From assembly GCA_964433345.1 (NCBI GenBank), contig CAYSQJ010000003.1:310001-374000 (forward strand): a stretch of 64,000 nucleotides of DNA, given 5' to 3'. Positions 26,368 through 35,174 of the stretch are shown piece after piece. Made by a program: the position numbers and the translations under genes. Position 1 is the stretch's first letter. Each line of letters opens with the position of its first letter. Source of the DNA: Ga0077527 sp964433345 (lineage in GTDB: Bacteria; Pseudomonadota; Gammaproteobacteria; Burkholderiales; SG8-41). Under the pieces are notes generated by a model. It did not search any database. It was not told where the DNA came from and saw nothing but the letters and a program-made list of their open reading frames with translations.

Positions 26368-27596
26368 CCTATCACCTGAACCTCAGGTATCGGCACGACG
26401 AACCGCCCTCCCCATTTGCGGATGTGCGCCATCTGGCCGATGATCTCCTCTTTCAGATTCCACGGCAGGATGAGCAGGTAATCCGGTTTCGATTCGCTCA
26501 CCCTGTCGGGATGGAATACGGGAATATGGGTTCCCGGGAGAAAGCGCCCCTGTTTGTGCGGGCTCAGATCTACGGTGAAATCAACAAAATCACTGCGAAT
26601 GCCGCAATAGTTGAGCAGGGTGTTGCCCTTAGCCGGCGCACCATAACCCACGATTGTTTTTCCCGACTGTTTGGCATCAATCAAAAACTCCAGCAGCCGA
26701 CGCTTGGTCCGTCGCACCTGTTCGGCAAAGTCGTGATAGGCCTTGAGGCTGTCTAGGCCGGCCTGTTTTTCCTCCTGCCTGAGCAGTGCCATCCGTTCGT
26801 GGGCCGGTTGTGCCTTACTTTCCGCATGGGCGGCATAAATGCGCAGCGATCCGCCATGGGTCGGAATCTGCTCGACGTCGAACATTCGCAAATGGTGCGC
26901 TGCAAATATCCGCTCGACGGTCAGAAACGAAAAGTATGAAAAATGTTCGTGGTATATGGTGTCAAACTGATTTTGCTGCATTAGCCGCAGCAAATGCGGG
27001 AACTCCATCGTGATGATGCCCTCGGGCTTCAGCGCAATCTTCAGCCCCTTCACGAAATCATTGAGGTCCGGAACATGGGCAAGCACGTTATTGCCAAGCA
27101 GCAGGTCGGCCTGCTTGCCGTCCGCCTTGAGTTCGGCAGCGGTTTTCGTCCCAAAAAATTTGGTCAACGTCGGGATGCCGGCCTTCTGCGCCACCGCTGC
27201 CACATTGCCTGCGGGCTCTATGCCGAGGACCGGAATGTCGCGCTCGCGGAAATACTGCAGCAGGTACCCGTCGTTACTGGCAACCTCAACGACCTGGCTG
27301 TTTTTGCCAAAGCCAAAGCGGTCGATCATGTACGCGGTATATGATTTTGCGTGCTCCAACCAGCTCCGGGAATAGGAAGAGAAGTACGCATAGTCACTGA
27401 ATATCTGTTCAGGACTTTCAAACTCCTGCAATTGCACCAGAAAGCAGCTTCCGCAAACGTAGGCGTGCAGGGGGTAGAATTTCTCCATCTGCAGCAGCTG
27501 CTCCGGCAACAGATACGCGTTTGACGGCGGCGACATCCCCAGATCGCAGAACGACTCCTGAAGCGGGCTTCCGCAGTGCCGGCAATTTCCGTTCAC
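26364..27596 (-). CDS. NDP-sugar C-methyltransferase (NovU/TylC3-like)
   Basis: A 410-residue protein with the classical three-part plan: zinc-binding N-terminus (CRHCG at residues 5-9, further Cys in CDLGMSPPSNAYL and YVCGSC), a central SAM fold (VVEVASNDGYLLQYF) with the MEFPHLLRLM and YHEHFSY segments, and a C-terminal C-methyltransferase domain (IVGYGAPAKGNTLLNY). These enzymes put a methyl on C-3 of a 4-keto-6-deoxysugar. Four-base overlaps on both sides tie it to rfbG and the epimerase, predicting a CDP-activated C-branched 6-deoxyhexose. Confidence 0.88.
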   Translation of the reverse strand: MNGNCRHCGSPLQESFCDLGMSPPSNAYLLPEQLLQMEKFYPLHAYVCGSCFLVQLQEFESPEQIFSDYAYFSSYSRSWLEHAKSYTAYMIDRFGFGKNSQVVEVASNDGYLLQYFRERDIPVLGIEPAGNVAAVAQKAGIPTLTKFFGTKTAAELKADGKQADLLLGNNVLAHVPDLNDFVKGLKIALKPEGIITMEFPHLLRLMQQNQFDTIYHEHFSYFSFLTVERIFAAHHLRMFDVEQIPTHGGSLRIYAAHAESKAQPAHERMALLRQEEKQAGLDSLKAYHDFAEQVRRTKRRLLEFLIDAKQSGKTIVGYGAPAKGNTLLNYCGIRSDFVDFTVDLSPHKQGRFLPGTHIPVFHPDRVSESKPDYLLILPWNLKEEIIGQMAHIRKWGGRFVVPIPEVQVIG

Positions 27597-28672
27597 GACT
27601 TCACCATTCCTGATTGATAACGCACGATTTGCGACAGCGTGAACTGCCGCATGTTTTCATTACGAGACCACGCCTGATACCACTCGACAATCCAGTCTAG
27701 CGCCTGCGGCAGGTCCGTCCGGGGAAGCCAGCCCAATCGCTCCCTTGCCTTGCCGCAGTCCAGCTTGAGCATCCCGGCTTCATGCGGCTGCGGCATGCCG
27801 TCTGTGTCCCACCCGGCACTGCCCCCCCACCGACGAACCAGGTGCTCGACAATCCATGACACCGGGCGGGCGTCTTCTTCGCCAGGTCCGAAATTCCAGC
27901 CCTCTGCAAAGGCTGTTCCGTCACGATAAAGCCGCTCGGCAAGCATCAAGTAACCGTGCAGAGGCTCCAGCACGTGCTGCCACGGCCGGACTGCCGCTGG
28001 ATTGCGGATCAGCACCCGCCGTCCGGCGAGAAACGAGCTGATTGTATCGGGGATCAGGCGATCCCTGGCCCAGTCTCCGCCCCCGATCACATTACCTGCC
28101 CGCACACTGGCAATCGCGGTCGTTGATCGTCCCGTTAGTCCACCACTGAAAAATGATCGACGGTAGGCAGCAGTCACCAGTTCGGCGCAGCCCTTGCTGC
28201 TTGAATACGGGTCATGCCCTCCCATGGGCTCGTCTTCACGGTAACCCTCGGCGCGCTCCTTATTCTCATAACACTTATCACTGGTTACGATGACCGCCGC
28301 GCGCACCGCCGGAGCGGCACGCACCGCCTCAAGTAGGTTGACCGTGCCCATCACGTTTGTTGCAAAAGTCCCTACCGGATCGGCGTAAGACTCGCGAACC
28401 AAGGACTGGGCTGCCATATGGATGACGATTTCCGCACCAGATTCCACGATTGCGGAACGAAGACGCTCGGCATCCCGAATATCGGCGATTTCGGAGCGCA
28501 GGTTGCGCCCGACATCCGCCAGCACATATAAACTGGGCTCGGACGTCGGTGGCAATGCGTATCCCAATACGCGTGCGCCCAGCGCCTCCAGCCATAGGGC
28601 GAGCCAAGACCCCTTGAAACCGGTGTGCCCCGTGAGGAACACCGATTTGCCATGCCAGAACAGCGGATCCAT
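27593..28672 (-). CDS. rfbG: CDP-glucose 4,6-dehydratase
   Basis: A 359-residue SDR. FWHGKSVFLTGHTGFKGSW at the N-terminus is the hallmark of RfbG, and SDKCYENKE together with YSSSK supplies the catalytic residues. It converts CDP-glucose to CDP-4-keto-6-deoxyglucose. I chose the ATG at 28672, which shares one base with the rfbF stop (TGATG); ATG at 28678 is also possible. Operon order rfbF-rfbG-methyltransferase-epimerase is clear. Confidence 0.92.
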   Translation of the reverse strand: MDPLFWHGKSVFLTGHTGFKGSWLALWLEALGARVLGYALPPTSEPSLYVLADVGRNLRSEIADIRDAERLRSAIVESGAEIVIHMAAQSLVRESYADPVGTFATNVMGTVNLLEAVRAAPAVRAAVIVTSDKCYENKERAEGYREDEPMGGHDPYSSSKGCAELVTAAYRRSFFSGGLTGRSTTAIASVRAGNVIGGGDWARDRLIPDTISSFLAGRRVLIRNPAAVRPWQHVLEPLHGYLMLAERLYRDGTAFAEGWNFGPGEEDARPVSWIVEHLVRRWGGSAGWDTDGMPQPHEAGMLKLDCGKARERLGWLPRTDLPQALDWIVEWYQAWSRNENMRQFTLSQIVRYQSGMVKS

Positions 28673-29439
28673 CACCATTTTTTCCAAGGGGCTCGTCCCG
28701 AGGTCCAAAGTTCCTCGAGATAATTCTTGTCGCGGAGCGTATCCATGGCATGCCAGAAACCCTTGTGCAGGTAGGCTGCCAGATTGCTCTCGCGTGCAAG
28801 CCGCTCCATCGGCTCACGCTCCCAGATCGTGTCGTCACCGGCCACATAGTCGATGACCTTCGGCGAGAGGACAAAAAAACCACCATTGATCCAACCGCCG
28901 TCGCCTCTCGGCTTTTCCTCAAAGCTGGTAATCAGGTCCCCCTTCAAGTTGAGGGCACCAAACCGGCCGGGGGGTTGTACCGCCGTCACCGTGGCCAGCG
29001 TCTTGTTTTTCTTGTGGAAGGCTATCAATGTACTGATATCCAGGTCGCTGACACCATCGCCATAGGTAAAGCAGAAATCCTCTTCGCCGACATGGGCTGC
29101 CACGTTTTTCAGGCGCCCGCCGGTCATCGTATTCTCGCCTGTTTCGACCAAGGTTACCCGCCATGGCTCGGCATTGTTCTGGTGCACTTCCATTTTGTTG
29201 TTGGCCATGTCGAAAGTGACATCAGACATGTGCAGAAAATAGTTTGCAAAGTACTCCTTGATCACATATCCCCGGTAACCAAGGCAGATCACGAACTCAT
29301 GGATTCCCGCCGCCGAATAAAGCTTCATGATGTGCCAGAGAATCGGCTTGCCGCCGATTTCAATCATCGGCTTGGGCTTGAGGTGGGACTCCTCGCTGAT
29401 GCGGGTGCCCAAACCACCGGCAAGAATGACCGCTTTCAT
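28672..29439 (-). CDS. rfbF: Glucose-1-phosphate cytidylyltransferase
   Basis: A 255-residue nucleotidyltransferase opening with KAVILAGGLGTRISEES, then KPKPMIEIGGKPILWHIMK, GDGVSDLD metal site and a C-terminal WKKW. This matches RfbF closely in length and motifs. It makes CDP-glucose from CTP and glucose 1-phosphate, the first step of the CDP-deoxyhexose branch. Confidence 0.93.
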   Translation of the reverse strand: MKAVILAGGLGTRISEESHLKPKPMIEIGGKPILWHIMKLYSAAGIHEFVICLGYRGYVIKEYFANYFLHMSDVTFDMANNKMEVHQNNAEPWRVTLVETGENTMTGGRLKNVAAHVGEEDFCFTYGDGVSDLDISTLIAFHKKNKTLATVTAVQPPGRFGALNLKGDLITSFEEKPRGDGGWINGGFFVLSPKVIDYVAGDDTIWEREPMERLARESNLAAYLHKGFWHAMDTLRDKNYLEELWTSGRAPWKKW

Positions 29440-29498
29440 TTGCTGATTTCCTCGCGTATTGATTCATGTTCCACCAGACAGGTCTGGCGGACAATCCA

Positions 29499-30401
29499 TC
29501 ACTTTAATGCGGACATGCCATAACGCCGATCCGCCGCTACCCGGCACACTTCGCCAAGCTCCCCAAAAGGCCCGCCCAATGCCGCATAAAGCTTCGCCGG
29601 CGACATCGAAGTGTCTAGCGGGCGCGGCTCTGCAAAATCAAAATCCCGGATGCTGCAGGGTACGATACGCGCATCCAACTTCCGATATCTACGGAATTCT
29701 TCCGTCAGAACCTGCAGCAGGTTGATCCGCGATACCGGTCTAGGACAGCAAACATGAAAGATGCCGGAGTGCCCCTCCTCGGTTAGCCGGACGCACGCGG
29801 TGATCACGTCATTGACGTCGACGGGGGAAAAAATCTGGTCATGAGCGCAGCGAATTTCCTCGCCCCGCTCCAGCTGATCCATCCACCCACCAAGCATGTC
29901 GCCGGCGCAGGGCTCAGCAGTCACGACCTTAGATAACCTGACAATAAGGTATGGGTCAGAACCGCGCATAAGGTGTTCCTCGACAGCCACCTTGTGACGG
30001 CCGTATGTCAATATCGGTCGCACAGTATCGAATTCATTCCACATGCCGCGGCTTCCGTCAAATACGGCGTCGCTGGAAAAAAAAACGGGCGTGATTCCAT
30101 GGCTAGTGAGATCGTCAATAACCCTTTTTATGCTTTCCACATTAACTTTTTCGGTGCCCGCCGGATCACGAGCGCAAGCATCAATATTCGTCACACCGTG
30201 AAGGATGAATGCGTGAGTCAAGCCGCGGATTTTTTTCAAAATTGAATCGGAAAGCCTGTCTTGGGTTGCATCAAAGGCAAGCCCACCCGAAACCCGGCGA
30301 TTGTGATATGTCGCAATCGCCCTAGCTGGGCCGAGAAATGCATTGAGCCTTATCCCGACAAATCCGGAGGCCCCAATAATCAGGTAGCGTAATGACATCA
30401 C
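29499..30401 (-). CDS. RmlD-like SDR, probable 4-keto reductase of the CDP-deoxyhexose pathway
   Basis: A 300-residue SDR with RYLIIGASGFVG near the N-terminus, FFSSDAVFDG serine segment and YGRHK as catalytic motif. The short NAD-domain and the SPVDVNDV segment resemble dTDP-4-dehydrorhamnose reductase. First gene of the operon that leads into rfbF and rfbG, 59 bases upstream of rfbF. It would reduce the 4-keto group after epimerisation and C-methylation. A second ATG one codon in (30398) is equally possible. Confidence 0.8.
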   Translation of the reverse strand: MMSLRYLIIGASGFVGIRLNAFLGPARAIATYHNRRVSGGLAFDATQDRLSDSILKKIRGLTHAFILHGVTNIDACARDPAGTEKVNVESIKRVIDDLTSHGITPVFFSSDAVFDGSRGMWNEFDTVRPILTYGRHKVAVEEHLMRGSDPYLIVRLSKVVTAEPCAGDMLGGWMDQLERGEEIRCAHDQIFSPVDVNDVITACVRLTEEGHSGIFHVCCPRPVSRINLLQVLTEEFRRYRKLDARIVPCSIRDFDFAEPRPLDTSMSPAKLYAALGGPFGELGEVCRVAADRRYGMSALK

Positions 30402-30560
30402 TGGTCCGAGGTGGCGGAATTTTACACGATGAGTCCGATTTAACTGATAGCAAAATGCCGTCAGAGTAGTTCATTAGCATCCGGGGGGGTCGGCAAAATC
30501 ATAGCGCCCTTCAGCAAACCACATGCTTGCTCATAATACTGGGGTTAAACGTTCGACTGA
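30402..30560. other. Intergenic region between divergent operons
   Basis: A+T-rich stretch upstream of the minus-strand SDR/rfbF operon; it must hold that operon's promoter, but no convincing -35/-10 pair stands out. No repeat seen. Confidence 0.4.
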
Positions 30561-30800
30561 ACTACCGAGATACTTCGCACTGCCCGGTGGGACCTCGCAA
30601 CTCCATATGGCCAGATTTGCTCCAGTCGAAAAAGTGCCGCGCATGTGGATACCGCTCTTACAAATCGGGCAGAATATTCGAGTGCTCACGATTATTATCT
30701 CTACCTGGGCGCATTTTCATCAATGCTGGGGTTGACTGCGATGGCGCGCTTCCTGGTGCTTTTTGACAATTCCCTTGAGTTCGACATACGCCAGCCTTAA
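30561..30800 (+). pseudogene. Possible C-terminal remnant of a polytopic O-antigen polymerase/ligase-like protein
   Basis: A frame without a start codon runs from 30561 (just after a TGA) to TAA at 30798-30800. Its second half reads EYSSAHDYYLYLGAFSSML then a hydrophobic segment ending near FLVLF, resembling the SAHNxYL loop and last membrane helix of Wzy/WaaL-type proteins. Upstream in this frame are stops, so at most the C-terminus survives. Weak evidence; it may be chance. Confidence 0.3.
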
Positions 30801-30891
30801 CCCGGTATTCCGACTTCTTCTCCTCAAAGTCTCTCGCTTATGGGGATCTGCCAGGCTCAGCATTCAAAGCCGACCAAACGAAAGCAGGCCG

Positions 30892-32133
30892 ATGAAAATC
30901 CTCGTCGTCACCCAGTATTTCCATCCGGAACCGTTCCGCATCAACGATCTGGTCACGGGTCTGCACGCTCGCGGGCATTCGGTCACGGTGCTCACCGGCA
31001 TGCCCAACTATCCCGAGGGGCAGTTCTATCCCGGGTACGGTTGGATGCGCCCGGCGCGGGAGGACTTCGGTGGCGTGCGCGTCATCCGCGTGCCGCTGGT
31101 CAGCCGTGGCCAGGCGCATAACTGGCGGCTCGCGCTGAATTACCTCTCCTTCGCCTGCTCGGCGAGCCTGTTCGGCGCGCTGCGTTGCCGGGGCAAGTTC
31201 GACCTGGTGTTCGTGTTCGAGCCCTCGCCAATCACCGTCGGCCTGCCCGCGCTGCTGCTGGGCGCGCTGAAGCGGGCGCCGGTGATGCTGTGGATACAGG
31301 ATCTCTGGCCCGATACCCTCGCCGCGATGGGCCTGCGCGGCACTGTTCTCTCCGCGGGAGCTGTGGTCGCGGATTTCGTGCACCGCCGCTGCGACGCCTT
31401 GCTCGTGCAGTCGCAGGCCTTCAGCACCAGCCTCGTGGCCCGCCGCATTCCGCGGCAGCGGATCCGTTATCTGCCGAACTGGGCAGAGGACTGGTACCGC
31501 AATCCGGCTCCCGCGGGGGATGCGAATCCGCTCGCGAGTTTTCGCGGTTTCCGCATCCTGTTCGCCGGCAACCTCGGCAGCGCGCAATCCCTGGAAACGA
31601 TCATCGCCGCCGCAGAAATCGTGCGCGACCGGCCCGACATCCACTGGATCATCGTTGGCGACGGACTGATGCGCGACACGCTGGCGCGGCAGATCCGCGA
31701 GCGCGGGCTGGAGGCAACGGTCGCCCTGCTCGGACGCCAGCCGCCGACCGAAATGCCGCGGTATTTCGCTGCGGCCGATGCTCTTCTGGTCACGCTGCGC
31801 GCCGATCCCGTATTCGCCCTCACCATACCCAGTAAAATCCAGTCCTATCTCGCGGCGGGAAAACCGGTGATCGGCGCTCTCGACGGCGAGGGTGCAAGGA
31901 TCATCAACGAGTCGGGCGCCGGCTGGACCTGCGCAGCCGGAGATGCCGCGGGTCTGGCGGTACTTGTCCGCCGGATTGCCGCATCGCCCGACACGGAGCG
32001 CGCCTCGATGGGCAGCCGCGGCGTTGCCTATTTCGGGGATCATTTTGAACGCAACCGCCTGCTCGACCGGCTCGAAGGCTGGATGCAGGAACTGACGGAG
32101 CAAGGCCATGCGGGTACTGATACTGGGCGGTGA
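30892..32133 (+). CDS. wbuB: WbuB-like family 4 glycosyltransferase
   Basis: A 413-residue GT-B enzyme. KILVVTQYFHPEPFRINDL and GMPNYPEGQFY are characteristic of WbuB/WbwU proteins that transfer L-FucNAc or L-QuiNAc; WIQDLWPDTLAAMG and AGNLGSAQSLETII belong to the GT4 core. The ATG at 30892 was chosen because the family conserved sequence begins right there; the frame extends to 30763 without support. It overlaps the following RmlD-like gene by 26 bases, and the sugar-nucleotide genes for its probable donor lie directly downstream. Confidence 0.88.
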   Translation: MKILVVTQYFHPEPFRINDLVTGLHARGHSVTVLTGMPNYPEGQFYPGYGWMRPAREDFGGVRVIRVPLVSRGQAHNWRLALNYLSFACSASLFGALRCRGKFDLVFVFEPSPITVGLPALLLGALKRAPVMLWIQDLWPDTLAAMGLRGTVLSAGAVVADFVHRRCDALLVQSQAFSTSLVARRIPRQRIRYLPNWAEDWYRNPAPAGDANPLASFRGFRILFAGNLGSAQSLETIIAAAEIVRDRPDIHWIIVGDGLMRDTLARQIRERGLEATVALLGRQPPTEMPRYFAAADALLVTLRADPVFALTIPSKIQSYLAAGKPVIGALDGEGARIINESGAGWTCAAGDAAGLAVLVRRIAASPDTERASMGSRGVAYFGDHFERNRLLDRLEGWMQELTEQGHAGTDTGR

Positions 32134-32962
32134 CGGCATGCTGGGGCACCAGCTGCTGAAACAGCTCTCGCTGCGACACGAAGTCCGCGTCACCCTGCGC
32201 CGCCCCCTCGCCGATTACGCCTGGACGGGGCTTTTCAATGCCGGCAATACCTTCGACCGCGTGGACGTGCGCGATTTCGACAGCGTGCGCCGCAGCGTCA
32301 CCGCCTGCAGCCCGGATACGGTGATCAACGCCACCGGCATCGTCAAGCAGCGCGCGGAAGCGGCGGAAGCCATTCCCTCGATCGAGATCAACGCCCTGCT
32401 GCCGCACCGCCTCGCCGCCCTGTGCGCCGAAGCGGGTGCGCGCCTGGTCCACATGAGCACGGACTGCGTGTTTTCCGGAAAGCGGGGCGGCTACCGCGAG
32501 GACGACCTGCCCGACGCGACCGATGTCTACGGCCGCTCCAAACTGCTCGGCGAAGTCTCGGCACCGCCGGCCATCACGCTGCGCACCTCGATCATAGGGC
32601 GCGAGCTGTCGCGCAAGACGGGGCTGCTGGAGTGGTTTCTCGCCCAGCAGGGCACGATCCGCGGCTACCGCAGGGCGATATTCTCGGGCTTTACCACGAT
32701 CGAGATGGCGCGCATCATCGAAATGCTGCTGACACGATTCCCCGGGGCGCACGGCCTGTATCACGTGTCGAGTGCCGCGATCAGCAAGTATGAGCTGCTG
32801 ACGCTGATCCGCGACCGCCTCGGGCTGTCCACCCGGATCGATCCGGAGGACGATTTCCATTGCGACCGCAGCCTCGATTCCTCGCGCTTCCGCAGCAGCT
32901 TCGGCTATGAACCGCCACCATGGCCGGCAATGATTGACGAACTGGCCACCACCACGGGATAA
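32108..32962 (+). CDS. RmlD-like NDP-sugar 4-keto reductase (WbvR-like)
   Basis: A 284-residue SDR: LILGGDGMLGHQL at the N-terminus, MSTDCVFSGKRGGY (about 116-129) and YGRSK catalytic motif. It stands where the FnlB/CapF reductase stands in UDP-L-FucNAc loci, but it is short and lacks CapF's C-terminal cupin epimerase domain. That matches WbvR of the UDP-L-QuiNAc pathway better. Overlaps the GT4 gene and precedes the dehydratase gene by nine bases. Confidence 0.82.
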   Translation: MRVLILGGDGMLGHQLLKQLSLRHEVRVTLRRPLADYAWTGLFNAGNTFDRVDVRDFDSVRRSVTACSPDTVINATGIVKQRAEAAEAIPSIEINALLPHRLAALCAEAGARLVHMSTDCVFSGKRGGYREDDLPDATDVYGRSKLLGEVSAPPAITLRTSIIGRELSRKTGLLEWFLAQQGTIRGYRRAIFSGFTTIEMARIIEMLLTRFPGAHGLYHVSSAAISKYELLTLIRDRLGLSTRIDPEDDFHCDRSLDSSRFRSSFGYEPPPWPAMIDELATTTG

Positions 32963-32971
32963 TGCAAGCAC

Positions 32972-34036
32972 ATGATTTTAAAGAATAAAAAAGTACTCGT
33001 CACCGGTGGCACCGGTTCCATGGGCAAGACCTTCGTGCGCCGGGTGCTCACCGGCGAACTCGGCCTGCCGAAGAAAGTCATCGTGTTCTCGCGCGACGAG
33101 GCCAAGCAGCACGACATGCGCATGGCCTATCTGCACAAGACCGTCAGCACCGATGAGGTCATTTTCCGCAACTTCATGAACGTGCTCGAGTTCCGCATCG
33201 GTGACGTGCGCGATTACTCGGCGGTCAGCGCCGTGGTGCGCGACGCCGACATCGTGGTCAACGCTGCCGCGCTGAAGCAGGTGCCCTCCTGCGAGTACTT
33301 CCCCGAAGAAGCGGTGCTGACCAACTGCATCGGCGCAATGAACATCGTGCGCGCGATCCAGAGCCACCGCTACCCGGTCGAAACCGTGGTCGCGATCAGC
33401 ACCGACAAGGCCTGCAAGCCGGTCAACGTGATGGGCATGACCAAGGCCGTGCAGGAACGAATCTTCATCGGAGCCAACGTGCTCAATCCAGACACCCGCT
33501 TCATCGGCGTGCGTTACGGCAATGTGCTGGCTTCGCGCGGCTCGGTGATCCCGCTGTTTCACGACCAGATCCGCAACGGCGGCCCGGTGACCATCACCGC
33601 ACCGCACATGACGCGTTTCCTTCTGAGCCTCGACCAGGCCGTCGATACCGTGTTCGCGGCGCTGAAGGGCGCCAAAGCGGGCGAGATCTATGTGCCCAAC
33701 GCACCGTCGGCCACGGTGATCAATATTGCCAAGGCACTGATCGGCAACCGCAGGATCCCGACAAAAATCACCGGCGTGCGCCCCGGCGAAAAGCTGCACG
33801 AGATCATGGTGTCGGAAGAAGAGGTGCACCACTGCGTGAAGCGCGGCGCCTGGTACGCGATCCGGCCAATGCTGCCTGAGTTGACAGCCAGGATGAAAGC
33901 CGAATCCAACGCGCTGAAGCACGAGTTCAGTTCCGCCGACAACGTGCTCCCGCTCGCGGGCACGGTAAAGCTGCTGAAACAGCACCGCCTGATGCCGGGC
34001 GATGCCGGCCTCGACGATGGCGAACTGCTGCGCTAG
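32972..34036 (+). CDS. UDP-GlcNAc 4,6-dehydratase/5-epimerase (FnlA/WbjB/WbvB family)
   Basis: A 354-residue FlaA1-type SDR. VTGGTGSMGKTF (10-21), STDKA (143-147) and MGMTK (154-158), where Met replaces the usual Tyr as is normal in this family, identify it. It removes water across C4-C6 and inverts C5 (and C3) of UDP-GlcNAc, the common first step to UDP-L-FucNAc, L-RhaNAc and L-QuiNAc. Co-located with reductase and 2-epimerase genes. Confidence 0.9.
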   Translation: MILKNKKVLVTGGTGSMGKTFVRRVLTGELGLPKKVIVFSRDEAKQHDMRMAYLHKTVSTDEVIFRNFMNVLEFRIGDVRDYSAVSAVVRDADIVVNAAALKQVPSCEYFPEEAVLTNCIGAMNIVRAIQSHRYPVETVVAISTDKACKPVNVMGMTKAVQERIFIGANVLNPDTRFIGVRYGNVLASRGSVIPLFHDQIRNGGPVTITAPHMTRFLLSLDQAVDTVFAALKGAKAGEIYVPNAPSATVINIAKALIGNRRIPTKITGVRPGEKLHEIMVSEEEVHHCVKRGAWYAIRPMLPELTARMKAESNALKHEFSSADNVLPLAGTVKLLKQHRLMPGDAGLDDGELLR

Positions 34037-34046
34037 GAACACCGCG

Positions 34047-35174
34047 ATGAGCCTCAAGGTCATGACCATCGTCGGCACGCGCCCGGAGATCATCAAGCTC
34101 TCGCGGGTGATCGCAGCACTCGACCGGGACACGAAGCATGTTCTGGTGCACACCGGACAGAACTACGATTACGAGCTGAACCAGGTCTTTTTCGAGCAGC
34201 TGCAGATCCGCAAGCCCGACCATTTCCTCGATGCCGCCGGCAAGACCGCGGCGGACACGATTGCCGCGGTGATTGCCCGCGCCGATGCCGTGCTGGAGCG
34301 CGAGGCCCCGGACGCGCTGCTGCTGCTCGGCGACACCAACTCCTGCCTCGCAGCGATTGCCGCCAAGCGGCGCAAGGTGCCGGTATTCCACATGGAAGCC
34401 GGCAACCGCTGCTTCGACGACCGCGTTCCGGAAGAGATCAACCGCCGCATCGTCGACCACATCAGCGACATCAACCTGCCCTACACCGAACATGCGCGCC
34501 GCTACCTGCTGGCCGAAGGCATTCGCGCGGAAACGGTGATCAAGACCGGCTCGCCGATGCGCGAGATTCTCGAACACCACGCCGCGGACATAGCCGCGTC
34601 GCAGGCGCTGAAAAAACTCAAGCTGGAACCCGGAGGCTATTTCGTGGTGAGTGCGCACCGCGAAGAAAACGTCGACAGCCCGCAGAACCTTGGCGACCTG
34701 CTGGCGAGCCTCGAGGCGCTGTCGCGCAAGTACAAGAAGCGGATCATCATGTCCACCCATCCGCGCACGCGCAAACGCCTGGGCGCGCTGGGCAAGCGCA
34801 AGCTCCCGGCCGGCGTGGAGTTCCTCAAGCCGCTGGGCTTCTTCGATTACATCCGGCTGCAGCAGGCCGCCTGCTGCGTGCTGTCGGACAGCGGCACGCT
34901 GACCGAGGAATCCGCGATCCTCGGTTTCCCCGCGGTGATGCTGCGTCAGGCGCATGAGCGCCCGGAAGGCATGGACGAAGGCATACTAATCATGTGCGGC
35001 CTCAGTCCGGAGCGGGTGCTGGCGGCCGTCAAGACGACCATCGCGGCTCACGCCGGCGGCCGCAAGCCCTTTGCCATTCCGCCGGACTACCTCGCCGACA
35101 ACGTGTCGTCAAAAGTCGTGCGCATTATCCTCGGTTACACGGACTACGTGAACCGCACGGTGTGGCGGAAGTAG
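34047..35174 (+). CDS. UDP-N-acetylglucosamine 2-epimerase family enzyme (FnlC/WbjD/WbvD-like)
   Basis: A 375-residue GT-B-fold epimerase: MTIVGTRPEIIKLSRVI, HTGQNYDYELNQVFF, HMEAGNRCFDDRVPEEINR, SAHREENVDSPQNL and SDSGTLTEESAILG all match the 2-epimerase family. The ATG at 34047 follows TAGGAA at suitable distance, and the family sequence starts there. It catalyses the last step, C2 inversion, making UDP-L-QuiNAc or L-FucNAc. Confidence 0.92.
   Translation: MSLKVMTIVGTRPEIIKLSRVIAALDRDTKHVLVHTGQNYDYELNQVFFEQLQIRKPDHFLDAAGKTAADTIAAVIARADAVLEREAPDALLLLGDTNSCLAAIAAKRRKVPVFHMEAGNRCFDDRVPEEINRRIVDHISDINLPYTEHARRYLLAEGIRAETVIKTGSPMREILEHHAADIAASQALKKLKLEPGGYFVVSAHREENVDSPQNLGDLLASLEALSRKYKKRIIMSTHPRTRKRLGALGKRKLPAGVEFLKPLGFFDYIRLQQAACCVLSDSGTLTEESAILGFPAVMLRQAHERPEGMDEGILIMCGLSPERVLAAVKTTIAAHAGGRKPFAIPPDYLADNVSSKVVRIILGYTDYVNRTVWRK

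Noticed and set aside
30523..30766. Two short plus-strand frames with apparent ATG starts in the gap before wbuB
   Set aside because: Neither matches a protein; the third frame of the same stretch is the one with a membrane-protein-like end, reported with low confidence as a remnant.
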